From NCBI GenBank assembly GCA_023091665.1, contig JALJCQ010000017.1, positions 310,001 through 374,000 of the forward strand: 64,000 bases of DNA, read 5' to 3'. The notes below the pieces were generated by a model, which did not search any database, was not told the DNA's origin, and worked only from the letters and a program-made list of their open reading frames with translations. Of this stretch, positions 1 through 8,470 are shown one piece after another (the first letter of the stretch is position 1; every line of letters begins with the position of its first letter). This stretch comes from Pythium myriotylum (lineage: Eukaryota > Oomycota > Peronosporomycetes > Pythiales > Pythiaceae). The position numbers and the translations under genes are program-made.

Positions 1-1
1 C

Positions 2-937
2 TATCGTCACAACGATAGACCAACTGATCGCGACCTCCCTGCGTTGATCCAGGGATGGAATCAATTCCTTGACAACGTCAAGGTCAAGGGAGGCATGAAG
101 ACCTGGCTCGTTGCGTTCAAGTCGCAACGAGAGAAGTTCGAAGGATTCTCCGAAACTGGTGGACGAATGCGCGTCCACCGGCGCTCGCGCCGTAATGGCT
201 TGCCTTGTTTCGTGTGGGGAGGAGCCTGCCCACACTGTCCACCTGACGCTGATCGCGTCACTCGCGAGGAATACCTCAGCGAAGGGTGGAGAGGTCGGAT
301 CCCTGCCGACCTCCTCGAGGCCATTACAGGCCTCGAGCAAATCTACGAGCGCCGCCGCGCGAGCGAGGAGCGTGCTGCTTCCTCGCTGCCTTACGCAGCG
401 GGTGGATCTCGTCGTACTGAGCGACGAGACCCGGAACATCTTCGAGGAGAGCCTCGCGCGGCTCCCAGCTATCCGCAGATGGCGGATAGCCGCGCCATCG
501 AACGAGATACTTCGTTCGATTACCGCCCTGCTGATCCCTATGATTCAGCAGGCGCTCAACGATCCAGCGCTCAGCACCACTGGAGTCAACCAGTGGGGGC
601 GGCGGCGGTGGGAAGACATTATCCACCGGCCGCGCCGACGTATCCTCAACGCGACGAGTCGTACTCGGCTCGTCGCGACGACTCGGACGATCTTCGGCTC
701 CAGCTTGCGCAGGAGCGTCTCCGCGCAGACCTTGCGGAGGAGCGGTCGCAGCGAGTGCGACTGGAGGCGCAGCTGGCGACGCTGCGGGGCTCGCACGACC
801 GTGTTCAAGCGGAGTTGAACACGCTTGTCCGGGAGTACAAGCTTCTCCTCGGGACTCTCGAGCGCTCGGGGATTCCGATTGCTCGGAAGCGCCGTCGTAC
901 TGATGGTACGGACGAAGGCGACCAACGTAGAACGTAG
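2..937 (+). CDS. Long antisense ORF over the 3' end of Ty3 pol, partial at window edge
   Basis: The plus strand is open in frame from base 2 to the stop at 935-937, at least 311 codons, with no ATG seen at the 5' end, so the start is off the window. About 107 codons lie beyond the pol stop, and the rest overlaps the end of pol on the other strand. The product does not look random. It has a compact N-terminal part with GGMKTWLVAFKSQREKF, a Cys/His cluster CPHCPPDADR, a Pro/Ser/Arg-rich middle, then a long Leu/Glu/Arg heptad-like coiled coil (residues before RERLRADL through EYKLLLGTL), and ends in a basic KRRR stretch. No function is recognised. It could be a chance antisense opening in GC-rich DNA. 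Confidence 0.45.
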   Translation, partial: YRHNDRPTDRDLPALIQGWNQFLDNVKVKGGMKTWLVAFKSQREKFEGFSETGGRMRVHRRSRRNGLPCFVWGGACPHCPPDADRVTREEYLSEGWRGRIPADLLEAITGLEQIYERRRASEERAASSLPYAAGGSRRTERRDPEHLRGEPRAAPSYPQMADSRAIERDTSFDYRPADPYDSAGAQRSSAQHHWSQPVGAAAVGRHYPPAAPTYPQRDESYSARRDDSDDLRLQLAQERLRADLAEERSQRVRLEAQLATLRGSHDRVQAELNTLVREYKLLLGTLERSGIPIARKRRRTDGTDEGDQRRT

Positions 938-3900
938 GATGCGTCCGCATCCTACGAGGAAGCTCAAGCGTATACGCGTGCCCCATGCGGCGGAGCACGC
1001 GGAACGGACCGATGAATTTCGGTAGCAACTTGTTGCTACCGACGTTGGTAACTGCATGTGTAGGTAGTGTAGTCGTTGATAACAACACTAAGTCACCTTC
1101 ATTAAATGAAAGAGTGTTTCCTCTTCCATTCTTGTCTGCGTTCATCTTCTGTCGATCGACCGCGTGGGCGATCGAATCCTGTACAAAGCGGACAACCGCT
1201 TGGCGCTTCAGCAAGAAGTCCTCTGCTGACTCTGTTTGCTTGGCAGCAGCGCGCGACGTGCGCGCTGCTGAGACGTCCATCTCTTCTTCGACGAGAGCGC
1301 CATCGCTCTCGTCGCCGTCGAAGTCGTCATCATCGACTTCGAGCGCGTCGTCGGCTTCATCGTCGTCGTCGTCGTCGTCGTTCTGACGAGCGCGATCGAT
1401 GACTGGAGCGTCATCGGTGGGAGGATCGACCATTACGTCGATCTCCGAGGAGCGAGAGCGGTCCGGGAGCTCGCTCGAGTGAGTCCCTCCCTCCCCTGAA
1501 GGAGACTCACTCTCCAAAAGGGTTGGAATACGTGGATGGCGGAGGCCATTCACGTAGAACGGTGTATGCGTCGTCGACGCATGCACAGAGTTGTTGATGG
1601 CGAATTCGACCATCGGCAAAAACTCACTCCAACTCGAGAACGAGTGGACGTAGCCTCGAAGAATCTCTTCGAACACGCGGTTCGCGCGCTCTGTCTGACC
1701 ATCGGTCTCAGGATGGTCAGAGGTCGACATCTTGATTCGTGTTCCGAGGGAACGGATCACGGCGCGCCAGAATTCCGCGGTAAACCGTGGGTCTCGATCT
1801 GACACGAGCTCTCGTGGCAGTCCATGGTGTCGAAACACCGTGTCGACGAAGACGTGAGCGCAGCCTTCGGCTGTGATCGTCTCTGGAACTGCGGCAAGAT
1901 GCACCATCTTGCTGAAACGATCCACGAACACGAGGATCCCGTTGTTCTTCTGTTCATCTTCGGGAAACCCGAAGATGAAGTCCATGGAGACGGACTCCCA
2001 GCACTCTGTCGGTACCGGCAGAGACTGTAGCGGCGCGCGAAGTGAAGGTCCTGACTTCACTCGCTGGCAAACCTCGCAAGCACGGACGTACTTGCGAACG
2101 AACTTGAATTGGCGAGGCCAATAAAAGTCGCGACTCAACGTGAGATATGTCTTCTCACGTCCACGATGTCCACTCACTGGAGCATCGCGGTACTCGTACA
2201 TGATCCGCAGGCGCAGATCATGATCTCCTGGCACGACAACACGCGGAGTGTCGTCGGCAACGGCGCTGTAGAACAGCAGGCCGTTCCGCTGCGTGTATCG
2301 ATGAACCTTCGATCGATACGAAGCCGGCAAGCTCTTCAACGCTTGCGGCGATGGCTCCGCAAGGTAGGCCATCAAGCGCACGACCTCGGGGTCGTGTGCG
2401 TTTGCAGCACGAATGTCGTCGAGCAGGGTCGACGACGGAACACTGGAGCTGAACGCACTCGCTGCGTTCAGGGAATCTTGGGCGACGACCGTCGGCTCAA
2501 AGTCTGGCCGACGGGACAGAGCATCCGCGACGACGTTGAGTCGTCCGGGCTTGTACTCGACGGAGAAGTTATACTCCGCGAAGAAAGACAGCCACCTCGC
2601 CATGCGCTGCGAGAGGTGTGGGCTGTTCACAGCCGTGCGCAAGGACGCATGGTCTGTGAAGACCTTGAACGGTCTATCTCCAAGCAGATAGACGCGGAAC
2701 TTGGCCAGTGCATACTTCATGGCAAGGAGCTCCTTGTCATGCACTGGATAATTACGCTCAGCTGGTTGCAACTGACGCGACTGGTAACAGACGACGCGCT
2801 CAGCGCCGTCGTCGTCGAACTGCATCAGCGCTGCGCCGATGGCAAAGTCGCTTGCGTCACAAACCACGTGAAATGGTTTGTCCTGGTCCGCGATCGCCAG
2901 AACTGGCGATTCAATCAAGCTTTGCTTGATACCTTCGAAGGAACGCTGACACTCAGCGTTCCAAGTCCACTTGGTGTCTTTCTTGAGTAGTCGAGAAAGA
3001 GGGACAGTCATCTCAGCGTAGTTGCGCGAGTACTTGTGCAAGTACGCTGCGAGGCCAAGGAACTTGCGCAGTCCCTTGACGTCGAGTGGCGTCGGCCACT
3101 CCTTGATCGCTCTGATCTTCTCGGGATCAGGGCGCACGCCGTTCTTGCCGACTATACACCCAAGAACGGGTATCTCGCTGGCCGCGAAGATACACTTCTT
3201 CAGGTTCGCGTACAGCTTATGCTCTCGCATAAGTGTGAGAACCTCTCTGATGTGGAGTCTGTGAACCTCCAGATCAGTCTTCCCATCCATAGCTCGGCTA
3301 TGAACGAAGACATCGTCGAAGTAGCTTGGTGCGAAGGCTCGCACTGGGCGCAATAGATGCGAGACGCATCTATTGAATGTGGCTGGTGCGTTGCAGAGGC
3401 CCTGAGGCATCACCAACCACTCCCAGAGCATTCCGCTTGGGGTGCTGACGGCCGTGAACGGAATATCCCGTTCACGCATCAAGATCTGATAGAATCCGTC
3501 CATCAGATCCATCGACGAGAAGATGGTGCTCTTCGCCATCCCGTCGATGATGACGTCCTTCCTCGGTATCGGCGTCTGCGCCGGTATCGTCGCCGCGTTC
3601 AACTTGTTGAACGCGTGCACAATCCGCCACCCTCCTGTTGCCTTGCGCACACAGAAGGTCGGAGAGCTGTGAGGGGAGGTAGACTCCCTCACATGGCCAG
3701 CAGCGAGACGTTCTGCGAAGAACTTGTCGATCGCTTCGACCTGTTCACGAGGCAGTGGCCACTGCTTCATGACACAGTACTTCAAACCTGGCTTCAGGTC
3801 GATCTCGTGCCGAATGCCTTTGTCCTTCGGCAATTCGCACGGCACGGATTCGGGGAACACATCCGCGAATTCGACCAAATCCTCGTAGAGAGGATTTCCC

Positions 3901-5081
3901 TTGAGCGACTCCCAGGATTGAGCCGAGTACCGCTCAATCCGAGTCTTCTCATCGAGGACACTCTCGTCCATCGATGAGCTGCTGAGAAGCCGTTCCTTCT
4001 CAGCAAACACCACTGCCGACCGGATATCGGTCACACATTCGTCCTCCGCGACGAGAATACAGATCTGCGCAATCTTTCCTTGGCGCAGATCTCGCAAGAA
4101 CCGCTTGGGTTCGAGCGTAGGCAGTGCGGTGATCTCCGAAGTTGACTTCGGAGGCGCAACGACCTCGAGAGTGGATGCACCCACTCTCGTGCCGTCATTG
4201 ACTAAGACGTTGATCGTCTCAGATTCTTCCTGCGGCCTTATGCGCGCAGACTCCTCGAGCTGCAGTTGCGCAACTGCAGCGAGATCTCCATCGCTCGACG
4301 TTCTAGTCGAGGCGGAGAGTCGACGTTGCCTCCTTGCGGCAGACGTCGAGACCTTCCTCTCATAGTGCTGCCCCTGTGGCAAGCACTGTCTTCTTGGCTC
4401 GTGCGACTCATTCGCACGAGGATCTTCCTCACTTGACTCGTGCGACTCACTCGCACGAGAAGTCTTCGGCGCTGTCTGCGACTCTACGCAGACCCCGGCA
4501 GCTGGCTCGACGACAAAGGTCGACTCTTTGTCGTAGTCTTGGGCAGTCGTACTAACGACCGAGTGACTGATGAGGCCATCACACTCATCTTCCACACGTC
4601 CACGTGCATCTGGACGCTCCAGAACCGACATCAGGTGGCCACCTGATGACCGAGCGTCGGGCATCGTAACGGATCGATGCCGCCAGCTGATCCATGGCTC
4701 GTGTGAACGGAGCCATGGCAGGCCTAGAATGACGTCGAACTTGTCATCTAGGTCGAGTACGACAAAGTCGTCGTCGTACTCATTGCCTTCAAGCGTGTAG
4801 TGGAGGCCCACTACGCGTTTCATAACCTTCACCGTTGCGCCAGTTGCAAGGCGCACCGTCATCCTCGTCGGAGGAATGTCTCGCTCGACTACGTCGAGCC
4901 CCAAAGACTCGATAGACTGTCGTCGAACGAAGTTATTCGACGCCCCACAGTCTACGAGGGCACGAAGCGAAGACGAAGCTCCTTCGACTTCGAGCTCCAA
5001 GGTGATGAGGGCCTCATCATCACCAGGTGTGGCGAAGCACAGAGACTGTGCTTTGGGAGCAGCCTTCGTCAAGAGTCCCAC
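324..5081 (-). CDS. pol: Ty3/gypsy Pol polyprotein (PR-RT-RH-IN-chromodomain)
   Basis: An open frame of 1585 codons, beginning at a GTG only because that is the first start-like codon. The frame is open upstream to the gag/pol shift site near 5138. Domains in order: aspartic protease with VDCGASNN (D about residue 44); reverse transcriptase with the polymerase motif YFDD (about residue 587); RNase H starting at FHVVCDAS; an H2C2 integrase zinc region ending CEVCQRVK; integrase core with the acidic residues in DFIFGF and DRDPRF and the E in DGQTERAN; an Asp/Glu-rich linker; and a chromodomain with YLVRWRGYP near residues 1490-1550. Chromodomains of such elements are thought to steer integration to marked chromatin. 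No internal stop is seen, so pol is open although gag is broken. Confidence 0.93.
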   Translation of the reverse strand: MGLLTKAAPKAQSLCFATPGDDEALITLELEVEGASSSLRALVDCGASNNFVRRQSIESLGLDVVERDIPPTRMTVRLATGATVKVMKRVVGLHYTLEGNEYDDDFVVLDLDDKFDVILGLPWLRSHEPWISWRHRSVTMPDARSSGGHLMSVLERPDARGRVEDECDGLISHSVVSTTAQDYDKESTFVVEPAAGVCVESQTAPKTSRASESHESSEEDPRANESHEPRRQCLPQGQHYERKVSTSAARRQRRLSASTRTSSDGDLAAVAQLQLEESARIRPQEESETINVLVNDGTRVGASTLEVVAPPKSTSEITALPTLEPKRFLRDLRQGKIAQICILVAEDECVTDIRSAVVFAEKERLLSSSSMDESVLDEKTRIERYSAQSWESLKGNPLYEDLVEFADVFPESVPCELPKDKGIRHEIDLKPGLKYCVMKQWPLPREQVEAIDKFFAERLAAGHVRESTSPHSSPTFCVRKATGGWRIVHAFNKLNAATIPAQTPIPRKDVIIDGMAKSTIFSSMDLMDGFYQILMRERDIPFTAVSTPSGMLWEWLVMPQGLCNAPATFNRCVSHLLRPVRAFAPSYFDDVFVHSRAMDGKTDLEVHRLHIREVLTLMREHKLYANLKKCIFAASEIPVLGCIVGKNGVRPDPEKIRAIKEWPTPLDVKGLRKFLGLAAYLHKYSRNYAEMTVPLSRLLKKDTKWTWNAECQRSFEGIKQSLIESPVLAIADQDKPFHVVCDASDFAIGAALMQFDDDGAERVVCYQSRQLQPAERNYPVHDKELLAMKYALAKFRVYLLGDRPFKVFTDHASLRTAVNSPHLSQRMARWLSFFAEYNFSVEYKPGRLNVVADALSRRPDFEPTVVAQDSLNAASAFSSSVPSSTLLDDIRAANAHDPEVVRLMAYLAEPSPQALKSLPASYRSKVHRYTQRNGLLFYSAVADDTPRVVVPGDHDLRLRIMYEYRDAPVSGHRGREKTYLTLSRDFYWPRQFKFVRKYVRACEVCQRVKSGPSLRAPLQSLPVPTECWESVSMDFIFGFPEDEQKNNGILVFVDRFSKMVHLAAVPETITAEGCAHVFVDTVFRHHGLPRELVSDRDPRFTAEFWRAVIRSLGTRIKMSTSDHPETDGQTERANRVFEEILRGYVHSFSSWSEFLPMVEFAINNSVHASTTHTPFYVNGLRHPRIPTLLESESPSGEGGTHSSELPDRSRSSEIDVMVDPPTDDAPVIDRARQNDDDDDDDEADDALEVDDDDFDGDESDGALVEEEMDVSAARTSRAAAKQTESAEDFLLKRQAVVRFVQDSIAHAVDRQKMNADKNGRGNTLSFNEGDLVLLSTTTLPTHAVTNVGSNKLLPKFIGPFRVLRRMGHAYTLELPRRMRTHPTFYVGRLRPYHQYDGASEQSESPSARESRGEACTPGQACSTPLEHGRASPAASPAAPPVALAATAPPQGLRGDAPAQAGAEDRPSRRDEPSTTRRVEDTSARPVDNVFPPPPPPLVDSSGAERWIVERLLNHRDQQGGNRTKYLVRWRGYPPSADSWEPREALLEDVPGLVAQYDEIHPLRKAARKQHAPRSRGGARRFARGL

Positions 5082-5100
5082 AAACTCTCTTGACGTGACT

Positions 5101-5144
5101 GGATCAGTAGGGCGCTCCGCCCCTACTGACCCTGACCGTTTTTT
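5101..5144 (-). promoter_or_regulatory. Programmed -1 ribosomal frameshift signal between gag and pol
   Basis: On the minus strand gag reads CAA CAA AAA AAC GGT. The canonical -1 slippery heptamer A AAA AAC occupies 5144-5138 in the correct phase. Five bases later a stem begins: 5132-5121 pairs with 5112-5101 (12 pairs, one of them G-U) around an 8-base loop. The gag TAG (5125-5123) lies inside the 5' arm. Slipping back one base at the heptamer enters exactly the pol frame. Phase, spacing and stem are all visible in the sequence; that ribosomes actually shift here is inferred from known retroviral and Ty3/gypsy signals. Confidence 0.8.
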
Positions 5145-6238
5145 TGTTGATCATCACGCTGCTGTTTCTCCGCAGCGTGTTGATCCGACCACTGGACCTT
5201 CTTGTCCACGTGGCGACCGCGTCCATTGCCGCGAGGCACTGGGCGCGCAGCATTACACTCATAAGCGTAATGCCCGGTCTTCTGGCACCGATTGCATTTC
5301 TGCAATCGTTTGTCCACGCGAGGGCGCTGCTCGCTCTCGGCGTAGGAAAGATCCATGGCCTCTGGATCACTTGAGTCTTGTCGTCTGGACGGACGATAAG
5401 CAGCGGAATGGACTTAAGCCTGTCGCAGGCTGAAGTCCTCTTGGCGAGCAACCGAGATCGCGTCCTCGAGTTTATCAAACTCGAGGCGGAACATCTGGGT
5501 CTTGATCGGCCCGTCCTCGAGCTCCTTGATAAACGCAGCAACCTGCGTTTGATCATCGATGGGATTCTCCACGATGCAACTCACGAGGTATCGTGCGTGC
5601 TGGGCGTAAGCGTGAATATCACGCTTACCTTGCCTGAGATCCAGGAACTCAGCGCGAGCCCTGAACTCGGCTCGAGGCGGCTCAAACGCTTGTTTGATCT
5701 TGACCTTGAACTCTTCATACGATCCGAAGCAATACGGATCGTGCAACTTGAGACCGAGCGCCCACACCTTGGCACGACCTGCCAAGTTGGAGATGGCGTA
5801 GGTCACTCGCATCGCATCGTCGTCGATGCGACGGGCTTCAATGGAATCGTCGAGTTCGACGAACCAACGCAACAGGCTGTCACCGTCAGCCTTGTACTTG
5901 GAGATCTCGATCTTCAACGGCTCGACGCGTCGAGGCCGCTCTGCCGCCACAGCAGCAGACTGCTGCTGTCTCAACAACGCTGCTTGTTGAGCGCTCTGCT
6001 CGCGCAGAGCTGCAAGACTCCCTCTCGCTTCGTTCAGCTCATGCTGGATGAACTGAGCGATGCTCGCGTGCTGTTCATCACGCGAGAGCGAGAGGAGCAT
6101 GGCGCCGACGGCGGCTTCGCCCACCGTCGCGGCCATGCGCTGAACAGCCTGCCACTCGAGCTCACTCAAGTGGAGGAAGTTCTCACGCGAGGCGTGGCGA
6201 CCCTGCGCGCCAGGGGTTTCCGGCGCAGGGGGATTCAT
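5123..6238 (-). pseudogene. gag: Ty3/gypsy gag, capsid plus zinc knuckle, interrupted by TAA
   Basis: The first 274 codons (6238-5417) encode a capsid-like gag domain including EEFKVKIKQAFEPP. The frame hits TAA at 5416-5414 and then reopens in the same frame, through DLSYAESEQRP, to a nucleocapsid zinc knuckle (CNRCQKTGHYAYEC, the C-x2-C-x4-H-x4-C pattern) and a basic, Gln-rich tail ending at TAG 5125-5123. Because the two halves share a frame and together make the expected capsid-knuckle order, I read the TAA as a nonsense mutation in this copy. Alternatives are an assembly error or stop-codon readthrough. The tail runs into the frameshift signal that leads to pol. Confidence 0.85.
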
Positions 6239-6270
6239 AGTCGCTGGGCGGACTACGAAGTGCTACCAGG

Positions 6271-6606
6271 TGTAACGAGGCTGACCTCGTTACGTCACGT
6301 ACACTGTGGAGCAGTGTAAGAAGCGCGCAACACAGGGACTTGTGTTGGGTTGGGCAAATGGGAAACTGAATTTATGGATTAGGAAACCTAGAAAAACCTA
6401 CTCTTTGTATATAAAACCTCGCAGATCCGCCCTCGTATTTCTGCCATCCACTCAATCACAAGACCCTAGCGTGATTGGTGGGAAATCGGGATAATATCGT
6501 GGGATATTATCCAATCAGGAGACATCGCAACCAGATGGGTTCACGATGTTCCTATCGGACACCATTGACATGGGTCCGTACCATGTAACGGGCACACCCC
6601 GTTACA
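6271..6606 (-). repeat. 5' LTR of the Ty3/gypsy element
   Basis: A 336-bp segment on the minus strand beginning TGTAACGGGG at 6606 and ending CCTCGTTACA at 6271, so it has TG...CA ends. Just inside it (from 6268) is TGGTAGCACTTCG, a candidate primer-binding site beginning with the usual TGG after a 2-base gap. Each LTR terminus is a small self-complementary hairpin (6584-6606 and about 6271-6293). No second LTR copy is in the window, so the boundaries rest on terminal motifs and distance to gag. Confidence 0.65.
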
Positions 6607-6746
6607 TCACCCTCCCCTCAAGACGAAAGTCGCATTGAACGACTTGCGACAGGGAGCACTTGTTGGTCAGTTGGTCCAACGGCGAGTCGCGAGCCGCGGG
6701 TTGATCGTCACCGATCAACGCCTTTAATGTCGCGGTCCATTCGAGA
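6607..6746 (-). other. Polypurine-tract-like remnant outside the 5' LTR
   Basis: On the minus strand the bases directly before the LTR read CTTGAGGGGAGGG then TGA and the LTR start. That is the layout expected before a 3' LTR (polypurine tract), not in flanking host DNA before a 5' LTR. Homology to the membrane-protein family stops at about 6747, so roughly 140 bp here belong neither to the gene nor to a normal 5' flank. I infer a leftover 3' internal end of a related element. Confidence 0.5.
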
Positions 6747-7491
6747 TGCGAGATCTTCTGCGAAAAAGAGACCGCTCCTCGCCATGTTCCTGAAGGATAG
6801 CTTCATGATAGGTAGCAACACAGACAGATACGACCGGTACTCTGTTTTGACGGCCGAAAAAACAGCATAGTATGCCACGTAGGCTCCAACGAGGGAGAAC
6901 TGCACCAAGATGACCTTCAAAAACCGGAAGACTCTGATCTTGGTTTCGGGGTCCCGGTATAATGTTTCTTTCCACAGCCACCACGAACATAGAGTTGCAG
7001 GAAGAATTAACCATGGCTCGATCATCATGATGCCGAGTGGGACTGGAAAAGTCCACAATGCTGCCTGAACCCAGAGCGACAAAGCCGACGTGGCCGTCGG
7101 AATAACGGCGAGAAGCAGTAGCTGCCTCGCAGACAAAGGTAGTGTTGGTACACATTCGTGAAGTTGAATCGCGATAGCAATGAGACCCAGACTAGTCATC
7201 AGCGCAAGGCGTAGAAAGATCCATGGTGTTTGATGACTCAGTCCCTGGTCAGGCGGTTCGAGAGGGAACGAGTCGTTGAGTATGATCCATAGTAGCGGCA
7301 GTACTGGCGAAGAGTAATGTCGCCACGTTGGCGGTCGCGGTCGAGATCTTGGCATGCGCCACGAGCTCGTGACATCGCTTGAGCGAGTAGCGGCCGTGTA
7401 GTTCAACCTGGACGCGCTCCCAAAGTCGAGCAGGAGCGGCAATATCGATCTTGTGATGCGAAGATATCAACGTGTGGTCCCGGTTATTCAT
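6747..7491 (-). pseudogene. Multi-pass membrane protein family, copy A (truncated, frameshifted)
   Basis: The start MNNRDHTLIS at 7491 leads into the family's N-terminal block (LWERVQVELHGRYSL). The frame slips by one base near 7300-7310, after ATLLFA, and continues in the other frame with LLWIILNDSFPLEPPD, several hydrophobic segments, the tryptophan-rich CSWWLWKETL, and MARSGLFFAEDLA. It then breaks off at about 6747, where retroelement sequence begins. The rest of the gene is absent. So it is a 5' fragment with one frameshift, beside or cut by the Ty3 element. Family function is unknown; see the intact copy at 8471-10349. Confidence 0.85.
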
Positions 7492-8470
7492 TGCTGGTTG
7501 GTGACGAACTGCGCCGGCACTTTCTCTTTAAATAATGGAATCAAGCAGTCTGGGTGCTTCGAAGTCAAGGTCGAGATTGCACGCAGCCTCGACCTCTGTT
7601 TCCGATCAGGTCTCGCGGATCAAATGCACAGGTAGGTAACACTCACGAGAAAGCACTGTTCTTGTCTCGCGGATCATCTTGGGTGTAGGCCAGCGATGGC
7701 CAGCGAATTCGCGTGCTATTTCTGTTGAGATGTCGAGTTGGTTCGCCGGGTTCTAGATAAAGCGGGTTCGATATCTTGTGCGTTGAAACTGAAGATCGAG
7801 GTGTGGGAATTCGAGTGGATACGTGGGTACGGGACCTCCCACTAAGAACTATTCCAAAGGATTGACAGAGGAGTACCACATTGAACCGAGGTTCGCGAAG
7901 AGGCTCTGCCTGGTGGCCACTCAGACCTGTTATGTCGGCGATGCTATAGCATATAAACAGCTTTGCGAGGAGTTGACGCGATTCACGGCGGGTTCTACAC
8001 TAGATTTTCCATGAAAAGATTCAATTATCCTGACTCCTGAAGGCTTCTGGACGACCGAGGCAATCGAATAACCTTTTTTTTAGAGTGACCTGTTCCATCG
8101 CATCTTGTAGGTCTTTTTTTGCGACTGTTCAATCTTCAACAGGCAGTCACAGAAGCAACGACCTCACAGCTGAACCAGCGGATCCGACAATATCCTGCTT
8201 TGGGATCAACATTTTTATGTGGTCCACATATAATTGTTTGTGACTTTGAATACTTTTTTGAAAGAGTTTCAAGGCAACAACAACAAATCCGACTTGTTCG
8301 AAAACAAGTCGGATTTGTTGTTGTTGCAGTCACTTGCTATTCCAACTACTCCGGAGCTCTAGCGAACACCCGTTGATTCAAATCACGAAATCAGCGCCCA
8401 TAAAGTTTGCACCCGTCCCACGAGCCAACTCGGGATTTTGCTGTGTAAACATTGAACAGCAAGAGACGCA
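7492..8470. other. Intergenic, AT-rich, between copies A and B
   Basis: No coding region is supported. The stretch holds the 5' flank of copy A, a perfect inverted repeat at 8274-8327 and, from about 8380, the 3' flank of copy B. The part at 8380-8470 is similar to 20655-20790, the 3' flank of copy D, which shows that the duplication unit extended past the coding region. Confidence 0.6.
8274..8327. repeat. Perfect 25-bp inverted repeat with 4-base spacer
   Basis: Bases 8274-8298 are the exact reverse complement of 8303-8327, separated by CGAA. The arms are built from CAACAA units plus AATCCGACTTGTT. It lies about 140 bp downstream of the stop of copy B and could fold as a hairpin in RNA or extrude as a cruciform. 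No flanking target duplication was noticed, so a small transposon is not shown. Confidence 0.85.

Larger units (their letters stand above)
1..6606 (-). mobile_element. Ty3/gypsy chromovirus LTR retrotransposon, 3' end off window
   Basis: Reading on the minus strand, the order is LTR (6606-6271), gag (6238-5123), pol (5081-324) with protease, reverse transcriptase, RNase H, integrase and a C-terminal chromodomain. That order and the chromodomain place it among Ty3/gypsy chromoviruses. The 3' LTR is not in the window, so LTR divergence and target duplication cannot be judged. The copy is unlikely to be autonomous because gag has an in-frame TAA at 5414-5416. It abuts a truncated membrane-protein gene (copy A). 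The sequence just outside its 5' LTR looks like the 3' internal end of a related element, so the boundary may be nested or recombinant. Confidence 0.93.

Noticed and set aside
1361..1382. TCG trinucleotide run
   Set aside because: It encodes the Asp-rich linker of Pol on the minus strand, so it is coding low complexity.
2109..2990. 293-codon plus-strand frame opposite pol RT/RNase H
   Set aside because: Unlike 2-937 it lies wholly inside conserved pol domains and shows no coherent segments, so I treat it as a shadow.
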